A stretch of 19,694 nt of DNA. Source: JAQVQN01 sp964557205. Lineage in GTDB: Bacteria; Verrucomicrobiota; Kiritimatiellia; RFP12; UBA1067. Position numbers and translations under genes: made by a program. The DNA lies in the NCBI GenBank assembly GCA_964557205.1, contig CAZKZI010000048.1, forward strand, positions 1-19,694, given 5' to 3'. A model generated the notes under the pieces. The model was not told where the DNA came from. It made no database searches and saw only the letters and a list, made by a program, of their open reading frames with translations. Positions 1 to 6,466 of the stretch are shown here, in pieces (position 1 is the stretch's first letter; every line of letters begins with the position of its first letter).

Positions 1-1656
1 ATCGAGGAGTGGCCCGCCCGCATCGCCGAGACGGCGCTGTGGCTGATGGACCACCAGATGAACTTGCTGCTGGCCGAGAAGTTCGGCCAGTACTTCGTGC
101 GCCTGCCGCTTAAGAAATCCGCCCGCATCGTCAACGACAACGCCCTGCGTTTGAATTGGCGTTGCGTGCTCAATCCCGCCGAGTGCTCCTTTATCCTCGG
201 CAACCCGCCGTTCGTGGGCGCCAAGTTCCAGAGCGACGAGCAACGCAAGGATATGGCGGACATGGCGGGCGACGTGAAAAATTACGGTTTGTTGGACTAT
301 GTGACCGCATGGTACTTCAAAGCCGCTGATTTTATCAAAGACATGCCCACGCGGGTTGGTTTTGTCTCGACCAACTCCATCACGCAGGGTGAGCAGGTCG
401 GCGTACTGTGGAGCACGCTTTTCGAACGCGGCTTGCAAATCATTTTCGGGCATCGCACGTTCGCGTGGCAGAGCGAGGCGCGCGGCAAGGCGCATGTGCA
501 TGTGGTTATGGTCGGCTTCGCGCAGACATTCAGCGGGACGAAGCGCCTTTACGAAGAGGCCGACGGCGTCACGACCGTGACCGAAGCCCGGAACATCAGC
601 CCGTACCTGATCGAAGGTTCGGAAACCGCCATTCTGAACCGCTCGACGCCGCTCTGCCACGTGCCCGAGATCGGCATCGGCAATAAGCCTATCGACGGCG
701 GCAACTACCTGTTCACTCCAGATGAAAAAGCCGCCTTTCTTGCGGCCGAGCCCGCAGCCGCGCCGTACTTCCGGCGCTGGCTGGGTTCCGAGGAGTTCAT
801 CAACGGCATCGAGCGCTGGTGCCTGCTGCTCAAGGACTGTCCTCCCGACCAGTTGCGCCGGATGCCCGAGGCGGTCAAGCGCATCGACGCTGTCCGCAAG
901 GTGAGGCTGGAAAGCAAGAGCCTGCCCACCCAAAAGCTGGCCGCCACGCCGACGCGCTTTCATGTAGAGAATTTTCCTCTCGGTAATTTTCTGGTCGTGC
1001 CCGGCGTGTCTTCCGAGCGCCGACCTTACATACCGATCGGCTATCTGACGCCGGACAACATCGCCAGCAACCTGGTGAACGTCATCCCAGACGCCACGCG
1101 CTATCATTTCGGCGTGCTGACCTCGGCGATGCACATGGCGTGGGTGCGCCAGGTCTGCGGCAGGCTTAAATCCGATTACCGGTACTCAAACAAACTGGTT
1201 TACAACAACTTCCCGTGGCCGCAATTTCGGCGCACCGGCTATCCCGATAAAGGCAGAGAGTCGCCGCTTGCCGTGCATGAAACGAGCGTCGATTTTCTGA
1301 TGGCCTCGCCTGACGCTCTTTGTCAGGCAACCCAGCCGAAAGAGGCGGCGCAATCAGCCCGGGGCCTCTGCGCCTCCGACTGCAAGAAGGTCGCTGCTGT
1401 GGAGACAGCGGCGCAGGCGGTGCTGGACGTGCGGGCGAAACACCCGACCTCGACTTTAGCCGATCTCTACGATCCTTTGACCATGCCGCCGGATCTCGTG
1501 AAGGCTCATGCCGATCTTGACCGCGCGGTGGACCGCTGCTACCGCACCGCGCCTTTCACGTCCGACCGCCAGCGCGTGGAGTACCTGTTTGCACTCTACG
1601 AGACGATCACCGCGCCGCTGTTGCCGGCGGCGAAGAAGAGGGGGAGGCGGAAATGA
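1..1656 (+). CDS. MmeI-like type IIG restriction enzyme / adenine-specific DNA methyltransferase, 5'-truncated by window edge
   Basis: The frame is open from base 1 and ends at TGA 1654-1656, leaving 551 residues of a protein whose start lies to the left. The opening residues (EEWPARIAETALWLMDHQMN) and NPPFVG at fragment residues 68-73 match the methyltransferase domain of the MmeI-like family; NPPF is the motif IV catalytic tetrad for N6-adenine methylation. Downstream, a block ending in SDYRYSNKLVYNNFPWP is typical of the MmeI target-recognition domain. The end (LADLYDPLTMPP to ALYETITAP) is the MmeI C-terminal domain, closed by a basic tail. The nuclease and SAM-binding motif I would lie upstream, so cutting activity cannot be judged. 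Members are single-chain restriction-modification proteins that methylate and cleave foreign DNA. About 53 residues between target-recognition and C-terminal domains (bases 1225-1383) look like an insertion relative to the family as I remember it. Family assignment is firm; target site unknown. Confidence 0.9.
   Translation: MEEWPARIAETALWLMDHQMNLLLAEKFGQYFVRLPLKKSARIVNDNALRLNWRCVLNPAECSFILGNPPFVGAKFQSDEQRKDMADMAGDVKNYGLLDYVTAWYFKAADFIKDMPTRVGFVSTNSITQGEQVGVLWSTLFERGLQIIFGHRTFAWQSEARGKAHVHVVMVGFAQTFSGTKRLYEEADGVTTVTEARNISPYLIEGSETAILNRSTPLCHVPEIGIGNKPIDGGNYLFTPDEKAAFLAAEPAAAPYFRRWLGSEEFINGIERWCLLLKDCPPDQLRRMPEAVKRIDAVRKVRLESKSLPTQKLAATPTRFHVENFPLGNFLVVPGVSSERRPYIPIGYLTPDNIASNLVNVIPDATRYHFGVLTSAMHMAWVRQVCGRLKSDYRYSNKLVYNNFPWPQFRRTGYPDKGRESPLAVHETSVDFLMASPDALCQATQPKEAAQSARGLCASDCKKVAAVETAAQAVLDVRAKHPTSTLADLYDPLTMPPDLVKAHADLDRAVDRCYRTAPFTSDRQRVEYLFALYETITAPLLPAAKKRGRRK
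1308..1328. repeat. Perfect 7-bp hairpin inside the MmeI-like gene
   Basis: GCCTGAC (1308-1314) pairs with GTCAGGC (1322-1328) around a 7-nt loop. It lies within the extra 159-bp stretch between the target-recognition and C-terminal domains. Its GCCTGA...TCAGGC arms resemble REP-type palindromes, but a single copy in this window cannot establish a repeat family. Confidence 0.5.
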
Positions 1657-1793
1657 GCGAGGTTTATTACTGGAGCCGAGAGGAGAGCCGGCTTCCGTTT
1701 ACGATGGTGGACCAGCTCGCGTTCGAAGATGTGGAGATCGATGCCGGTTGGTTTGATGTGACCGTGGTTTGCGGTTCCGTGTCGTCCGCATAG
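1653..1793 (+). CDS. Small unknown ORF overlapping the MmeI-like stop (46 aa)
   Basis: An ATGA overlap joins this ORF to the preceding methyltransferase gene: ATG is 1653-1655 and the upstream TGA is 1654-1656. A GGGGAGGCGG purine run directly upstream could act as a ribosome binding site. It reads 46 codons (MSEVYYWSREESRLPF, then VDQLAFEDVEIDAGWF) and stops at TAG 1791-1793. I do not recognise the family. The overlap suggests a second cistron of the restriction-modification operon. However, coding-like sequence resumes in another frame just downstream (1798-1986), so this may be the 5' part of a longer gene, about 110 codons, that has been broken. Confidence 0.4.
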   Translation: MSEVYYWSREESRLPFTMVDQLAFEDVEIDAGWFDVTVVCGSVSSA

Positions 1794-1797
1794 GTAG

Positions 1798-1986
1798 CAG
1801 AGGGACAGGTCTTATAACCTCGACGTTCCGCAGTCGAGCCTTGAGTTTTGCGCGGTTCGCGATATCGAAGTCTTGAGGGTCGGTCCGGCGTTCGGATCCA
1901 GAAAAGTGGATTCGTTCTCGTTGCCATGGGTGGCGTTTTTTTACGAACTGACAGGCGATTTTCCGGACGAGTGGACTGAAAGATAG
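1798..1986 (+). pseudogene. Out-of-frame continuation of the small ORF, probably a gene remnant
   Basis: Frame 1 is open from 1798 to TAG 1984-1986 and encodes 62 residues with plausible protein composition, for example SYNLDVPQSSLEF, VGPAFGSRKVDSF and ELTGDFPDEWTER. It has no ATG and no credible ribosome binding site. It directly follows the stop of the 1653-1793 ORF in a frame offset by one. Stops at 1791 (upstream frame) and 1795 (this frame) mean a single one-base slip cannot join the two halves; at least one further change is needed. I infer a decayed companion gene of the restriction-modification locus. Chance openness of a 62-codon frame cannot be excluded. Confidence 0.35.
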
Positions 1987-2010
1987 GAGTCGCCGGGGGA
2001 TTTTATCCCT

Positions 2011-2035
2011 GAATCTCGATTCCCTCGATTCTTCC
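2011..2035. repeat. GAATC/TCGATTC short repeat, shared with 15844-15856
   Basis: The stretch between the convergent genes contains GAATCTCGATTCCCTCGATT. The 13-mer TCGATTCCCTCGA at 2016-2028 recurs exactly, in inverse orientation, at 15844-15856 in another intergenic gap. The remainder of the 1657-2168 interval holds the small broken ORF and the ATCTGCG element, with no other gene that I can support. Confidence 0.55.
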
Positions 2036-2057
2036 TGCCTGTAACTTCAAGTTTCTG

Positions 2058-2103
2058 TCCGCAGATGTTGATTCAATCTGCGTTTATCTGCGAAATCTGC
2101 GGA
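2058..2103. repeat. ATCTGCG direct-repeat element with inverted ends
   Basis: Three copies of ATCTGCG lie at 2076-2082, 2086-2092 and 2095-2101. The element is bounded by a perfect 9-bp inverted pair, TCCGCAGAT (2058-2066) and ATCTGCGGA (2095-2103). It sits in the convergent gap between the restriction-modification remnant and the secreted-protein gene. It could be an intergenic palindromic repeat or the stem of a read-through-limiting structure. There is no T-run next to it, so I do not call a terminator. Confidence 0.6.
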
Positions 2104-2168
2104 TAAAGTTACCTCGTGCGTTTGTTCCCGCTCTGCGGGCGGCAGGTTGATTTCTAACTTCTGAGCAT

Positions 2169-4709
2169 TTATTCCGCGAAGTACGGTTTGAGCATGACGT
2201 AATTCAGCGCGATTTCCGTTCCGCGTGTGGCCTTTGCATCGGTGAACGTGACAGTGAACGACGGGGCTGTGGCCCTGAAACGGATGTGGTGAAGATTTAT
2301 CCGGACCTTCCCGTCATTCTTTTTCTTACCGGAATTGCGTTTGTCGATAAACACATAGGATTCTTCCGGGATGATCTCCGCACCGGTGCCCAGAACCGCG
2401 TCTAAGCCAAGCAGTTTCGGATCGACCTTGCCTGCCACCATGTCCTTGTGATCGGCCGTCACGAACTGGAGCGTATAGACTCGGCCCGGGGTCAAGCCTG
2501 TGGCGGTCTGGGTGAGGGTGTTCGGGGCTCCCTCGCCACGCGTGAAGACGCAAAACGAGTTGCCGGTGTCTCCGGATGTGCCCCAGCGGTTCTGGCTGTT
2601 CTTGCCGTAGCCGTCGAATCTGGCGCTTCGCAGCGAGTTGGTCGGAGCAGCCTTCCAGTGTTTAAGCCCATCCGCGAAGTCACAGTTTTTGAGATGTCCC
2701 GGCGAGTAAACATACCCGTAGGCTTTCGACAACATTCCTGTGTTCCCCTCGACGCAGTAGTGGCGCAGCAGGCGGAATGACCAACGATAAAGCTCTTCGT
2801 CACCATAGTAGCTGCCCCAGTAGCCGGTCATCCCTAAATCCTTGAAAACAGGGTTGGTGGCGATCAGGTTCAGTTGCATATCGAGGTAATACTTGTAGTC
2901 CACCTCCGGGTTGACGTCCAGGGAGATGATGGGGATCTGGTTGAAGTTTCCAAAGAGCATGCCAGACCCGATAATGGCATTCGGATAAAATGTGTTGAAC
3001 TGTTCCATGGTATCAACGACGCGATCATTGAGGTAGTTGACGGCATCCTCTTCGCTGGGCTGGCTGTGGCAGTAGGCCTCGAAAAGGAGCCGGCCGCGTC
3101 CCCTGGACGCGTTCAGGGCTGCGCTGATGAAGTCGTTGTGCATGCCGGGCACTCCGGGCTTGCCGACGATCCAGGTGTAGATGAGACTGTTTCCCGAGTT
3201 TTTGAAGAGGCGCAGCGCTTCGGTGTAGTGTGCCAGATCGGAGGGGCGACCGAAGAACTGCTCGTCACAGGTGAAGCCGTCATACCAGGGCTTGGTCATA
3301 CCGGTATGCCCGCCCATGCGTTCGACAAGATCCGTAGCGTCTCTGGGGTTGGTCGTGACGACGTTGGCCAGCCATTTCAACCCCATCTGCCGTATCTTCG
3401 GGCGATGTTCCTCCGGGATGTTGCCGCCGTTGAGCGTGGTGACGGCGGGAAAGATGTGTTTGACGTGGAAGTCCCAGTCGTACTTTCCGTTTTGCGGGAC
3501 CTGGCTGTTGACGCAGGCCGGATAGTTGAAAATCTCGCAGATGGAACGAACCACGATCCGGCCTCCCTGCACCGCGTCTTTGACTACGATGCTGTGGCGG
3601 CCTTGCGACAACTCGCGGAAAGCTTCGTGGCGGTCGGTGGCGGCTGTGATTACGGTGTCGACTTCATCGAGGACGACGGTGAGTTCCATGGCTTCTGCCG
3701 TTGATTCGGCTTTGATGAAGACCCAGCCGTCCCGTGCGGTAGAGAACTCGTACGACTGTGGCGCTGTGGCGGCCTGCAGCGGCTGTGCCAGCACCTCCAC
3801 TGCCAGATTGTTGAGTCGGCGATGCGCTGACACGTCGACTTCTGGAATAGACACAAGAGTGACAGTGTGCGTCATCTGGAATATTTGTTTTTCTGCGGTG
3901 CGTTCCACAATGGTTACGTCGAGAGTGTGGTCCCCGGCAGTGATTCCAGACAGGTCAACAATGTTCAACTTCTGCGTGAGAGGTGATTTGCGCACGATTG
4001 TGTTGTCGATGGTACAGACGCAGTCGTAGTCGGCGTGAGCACGCTCCAGCTTGCCGAACAAATGGAAGGTCATGCGCGGGTCGGACAATGGAATCTTGTT
4101 GAGCAGCGGCTTCCAGGGGACCAGCCGGGGTTTGTTTTGTTCGGCCAGAATCGCCGAAATCGCGCTGCCCGCAAGCGCGGCGTCACTGATGGCTTCCAGC
4201 TTGACTTGGGCGAATTGGATCTCACCGCTGTAGTTCTGGGAGAAGATGGCCAATCCGTAGGTTCCGTTATTGCTCTCACACAGCTTGAACGTTTTCTCCA
4301 TGTGCCGCCAGCCATCGGTGTTCTCCGGGAATGAGTGGATGCCGTTAGCTTTGTACCAGCCGTGGTTGTGGACGATGATGCCGCAACTGGCGCTCTTGAA
4401 TCCGATTGTCTTGACGTAGCCGCTGATCTTATAGGTTTCCCCTGCGATGATCTGCAGTTCATGCTGTCGGCATGATCCGTTGACATCTTTGGCGCCCGCC
4501 TGATTGTTGAAGACCACGGCACCTGTGTTGCCCGGACCGCCGGTCGGGTCGAAACCGGTTTGATTGCCCCCCTTCTGCCAGAACATTGGAAAGTCTAGCT
4601 GCTCTGCCTCGAATGCACCGTTGATGAGAATGTTCTGGCCGGGCTTGACAGCCGCGCAGACGACGGTTGCCGAAAAGATCATTGCGGATAGGATGAGTCT
4701 GTTTAACAT
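2169..4709 (-). CDS. Large exported protein of unknown function with carbohydrate-binding-like N and C termini (846 aa)
   Basis: The N-terminus (MLNRLILSAMIFSATVVCAA) is a signal peptide; TVVC is a poor lipobox, so secretion or periplasmic release is likelier than a lipoprotein. Residues 22-175 (NILINGAFEAEQLDFPMFW, then GWRHMEKTFKL) have the layout of a CBM4/9-type carbohydrate-binding jelly roll. Residues 205-395 look like two β-sandwich modules. Residues 405-655 form an α/β region that may be a TIM barrel, with conserved-looking acids in DGFTCDEQF (477-485), LFEAY (541-546) and YYGDEE (634-639). A second jelly-roll-like part (KNCDFADGLKHW, 674-685) ends the protein. This architecture fits a glycan-binding or glycoside hydrolase-like protein, but I recognise no named family. 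It follows zwf on the same strand after a 159-bp gap full of repeats and candidate regulatory sites, so it probably has its own promoter. Confidence 0.85.
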   Translation of the reverse strand: MLNRLILSAMIFSATVVCAAVKPGQNILINGAFEAEQLDFPMFWQKGGNQTGFDPTGGPGNTGAVVFNNQAGAKDVNGSCRQHELQIIAGETYKISGYVKTIGFKSASCGIIVHNHGWYKANGIHSFPENTDGWRHMEKTFKLCESNNGTYGLAIFSQNYSGEIQFAQVKLEAISDAALAGSAISAILAEQNKPRLVPWKPLLNKIPLSDPRMTFHLFGKLERAHADYDCVCTIDNTIVRKSPLTQKLNIVDLSGITAGDHTLDVTIVERTAEKQIFQMTHTVTLVSIPEVDVSAHRRLNNLAVEVLAQPLQAATAPQSYEFSTARDGWVFIKAESTAEAMELTVVLDEVDTVITAATDRHEAFRELSQGRHSIVVKDAVQGGRIVVRSICEIFNYPACVNSQVPQNGKYDWDFHVKHIFPAVTTLNGGNIPEEHRPKIRQMGLKWLANVVTTNPRDATDLVERMGGHTGMTKPWYDGFTCDEQFFGRPSDLAHYTEALRLFKNSGNSLIYTWIVGKPGVPGMHNDFISAALNASRGRGRLLFEAYCHSQPSEEDAVNYLNDRVVDTMEQFNTFYPNAIIGSGMLFGNFNQIPIISLDVNPEVDYKYYLDMQLNLIATNPVFKDLGMTGYWGSYYGDEELYRWSFRLLRHYCVEGNTGMLSKAYGYVYSPGHLKNCDFADGLKHWKAAPTNSLRSARFDGYGKNSQNRWGTSGDTGNSFCVFTRGEGAPNTLTQTATGLTPGRVYTLQFVTADHKDMVAGKVDPKLLGLDAVLGTGAEIIPEESYVFIDKRNSGKKKNDGKVRINLHHIRFRATAPSFTVTFTDAKATRGTEIALNYVMLKPYFAE

Positions 4710-4723
4710 GGTTTATCTCATTA

Positions 4724-4739
4724 GCATCCCATAGGATGC
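4724..4739. repeat. 6-bp inverted repeat just upstream of the secreted-protein start
   Basis: GCATCC (4724-4729) and GGATGC (4734-4739) are perfect inverted copies around a 4-nt loop. The element ends 15 bp upstream of the ATG at 4709, so it would fall in the 5' leader or act as a small operator. No protein can be assigned to it. Confidence 0.4.
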
Positions 4740-4743
4740 AGGA

Positions 4744-4775
4744 GTTTAGGTGTTTAGACTGTTAGGTGTTTAGGT
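4744..4775. repeat. 8-bp tandem repeat, four units of GTTTAGGT type
   Basis: Four consecutive octamers read GTTTAGGT, GTTTAGAC, TGTTAGGT and GTTTAGGT on the + strand. They lie in the gap between zwf and the secreted-protein gene. The array is one of several short repeats, each different, in the intergenic gaps of this window. Confidence 0.65.
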
Positions 4776-4843
4776 TTGTACAAAAGTAACGATTTTGATG
4801 CGCAAAACAAGCAAATACGTCTTTTTAGTCAAGTTTTGTACAG
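4775..4843 (-). promoter_or_regulatory. Candidate control region: two TTTGTACA sites 60 bp apart around a TTGACT box
   Basis: TTTGTACAAA (4775-4784) is a perfect 10-bp palindrome. The same 8-bp core TTTGTACA recurs at 4835-4842, exactly 60 bp away. Between them, on the - strand, lies TTGACT (4827-4832), a good -35 hexamer, but I find no convincing -10 at standard spacing. The region is the only upstream space for the secreted-protein gene, so paired operator sites are plausible. The function is inferred from layout alone. Confidence 0.35.
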
Positions 4844-4868
4844 AAGGGTTTCTGGTGGCGGGTGCGAT

Positions 4869-6389
4869 TCAACGTTGTTGCATCGTATCCGGCAACCAGC
4901 TTCGCCCGTCCGCCGCCAGCAGGTCGTCGGCCGCGGCAGGGCCTTTGGAGCCGGCCGCATAAGCGAGTAACGGACATCTGTCGGGATGGTCGCGCCACAT
5001 CTCCAATAAAGGCATGAACAGTTTCCAGGATGCTTTGATGGTGTCATTGCGCACAAACAGCGTATGGTCGTGCAACATGGCATCCAGCAGGAGGCGGGCA
5101 TAAGCATCGGGCATATCTTTGGCGGTGGTCAGATCGGCATAGTCGAAGGACAGCGGCAAGTCTCTGACACACATTTTTGGGCCGGGGTACTTGGCCTGCA
5201 AATGCAGGCGCATGCCTTCATCGGGACTGGCTCTTAAAACGAGCGCGTTGGCGCCGGGACGCCCGAGATCCAAGTGTGGCGAAGGTTTGAAGACGACAGT
5301 GATGGTGCTGCTGTTCGCATCCAGCCTTTTACCGGCCCTGAGATAAAAAGGCACACCTTGCCAGCGTGTCGTGTCGATCCAGAACTTGGCAGCCACAAAG
5401 GTTTCGATGCTGGATTCTGGCGCGACACCCTTTTCCTGCCGGTAGGCCAACATATCATGCCCTTCATGATATTGGGCGCGTACTACATCGGTTGATCTTC
5501 CATCGGTCGAGAACGGACGTATAGCACGGATTAACTCCAACTTGCGGGCATGTATCGAGTCGGCATCAAAGTGTTCCGGCGGATCCATGGCCGTCAGCGC
5601 CAGCATCTCGACCAGGTGGTTCTGGAACATGTCGCGCAACAGCCCGTTTTGCTCAAAATAGGCGGCGCGGTTTTCGACACCGAGAGTCTCTGCCACGGTG
5701 ATCTGCACATGATCTACATAGCGCGCATTCCATAGCGGCTCGAAGATGATATTGGCGAAACGCAGGATCATGATATTCTGAATGGTTTCTTTACCTAGAT
5801 AATGGTCAATTCTGAAGATCTGCCGTTCATCAGCCACAGTTTTTAGAAACACGTCCAGGTTTTCAGCAGTGGTTAAGTCTGTCCCGAAAGGTTTTTCGAG
5901 TAAAAGATGACACCAAGCTCCGCTGTCACAATCACTTTTCCTGATTTGGCCGGTCGCAGCGAGCAGCGTGATGATTGATTGATAGGATGCAGGCGGAACC
6001 GCGAGGTAGTATATCCGGTTCAACGGAGCCGGAGTATCAACAATCCGATCAATGGTTTCGAGGTGTTCGGAGAGCTTCGAAAAGCTGGCAGGATCGTCAG
6101 CATCGACAGTAAGGTACGTGATGCGTTCGAGAAAAGCGGTCAGTTCGACGGCATCAGCGGCATGCAGCGCGGCGGCGACATGTTCGCGAAAAGAGTTTTC
6201 GGTATGCCTTGTGCGACCGCATGCAATGATGCGGGAGTGTTGGTGTAAAAGGCCAAGGCGATGTAATTGCACGAGCGACGGGAATAATTTCCGTGTGGCC
6301 AGATCGCCGGTCCCGCCGAAAAACACAGTCACGCAAGGTGTTGGCGCGACCTCGATGCAGAATGGCCCCTCAATCTGTTGATTTAACAT
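4869..6389 (-). CDS. zwf: Glucose-6-phosphate 1-dehydrogenase
   Basis: This cytoplasmic enzyme oxidises glucose-6-phosphate to 6-phosphogluconolactone with NADP+, the entry step of the oxidative pentose phosphate pathway. At 506 residues it has the normal family length. The Rossmann nucleotide-binding loop is GGTGDLATRK (25-34), EKPFG is at 165-169, and the active-site signature RIDHYLGKE is at 193-201, with the catalytic His and substrate-binding Lys present. The C-terminus (AAGSKGPAAADDLL, then GRSW) is typical. The ATG at 6389 is preceded by no Shine-Dalgarno sequence, but by a good promoter ending 6 nt before it, suggesting a leaderless message. It lies 77 bp downstream of hrpA. No gnd or pgl is visible in the window. 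Assignment is secure. Confidence 0.97.
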   Translation of the reverse strand: MLNQQIEGPFCIEVAPTPCVTVFFGGTGDLATRKLFPSLVQLHRLGLLHQHSRIIACGRTRHTENSFREHVAAALHAADAVELTAFLERITYLTVDADDPASFSKLSEHLETIDRIVDTPAPLNRIYYLAVPPASYQSIITLLAATGQIRKSDCDSGAWCHLLLEKPFGTDLTTAENLDVFLKTVADERQIFRIDHYLGKETIQNIMILRFANIIFEPLWNARYVDHVQITVAETLGVENRAAYFEQNGLLRDMFQNHLVEMLALTAMDPPEHFDADSIHARKLELIRAIRPFSTDGRSTDVVRAQYHEGHDMLAYRQEKGVAPESSIETFVAAKFWIDTTRWQGVPFYLRAGKRLDANSSTITVVFKPSPHLDLGRPGANALVLRASPDEGMRLHLQAKYPGPKMCVRDLPLSFDYADLTTAKDMPDAYARLLLDAMLHDHTLFVRNDTIKASWKLFMPLLEMWRDHPDRCPLLAYAAGSKGPAAADDLLAADGRSWLPDTMQQR

Positions 6390-6395
6390 GTTCGA

Positions 6396-6424
6396 TTGAT
6401 AGCGGAATCAAAGGGCAAAGTCAA
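6396..6424 (-). promoter_or_regulatory. zwf promoter, TTGACT-17-TATCAA, adjacent to the ATG
   Basis: On the - strand TTGACT (6419-6424) and TATCAA (6396-6401) are separated by exactly 17 bp. Only 6 nt separate the -10 hexamer from the zwf ATG. Transcription would therefore start at or within a base or two of the initiation codon, giving a leaderless mRNA. Confidence 0.55.
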
Positions 6425-6466
6425 CCCTGGGTGCGCGACTGGGCTGCGAATGATCGTGGGGGCAAC

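Noticed and set aside
1667..1927. 86-codon ORF on the - strand over the small ORF and remnant
   Set aside because: Its sequence is low-complexity Ser/Thr/Arg-rich with no recognisable features and no ribosome binding site, while the + strand frames read as more protein-like.
2127..2139. CCCGC-TCT-GCGGG hairpin as a bidirectional terminator between convergent genes
   Set aside because: The stem is only 5 bp and no T-run follows on either strand, so an intrinsic terminator is not supported.
2874..3704. 276-codon open frame on the + strand opposite the secreted-protein gene
   Set aside because: Antisense to a gene with signal peptide and domain structure; its composition is that of a shadow frame.
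4641..4709. Lipoprotein signal in the 846-residue protein
   Set aside because: The candidate lipobox is TVVC, with Val rather than Gly, Ala or Ser before Cys; signal peptidase I cleavage is likelier.
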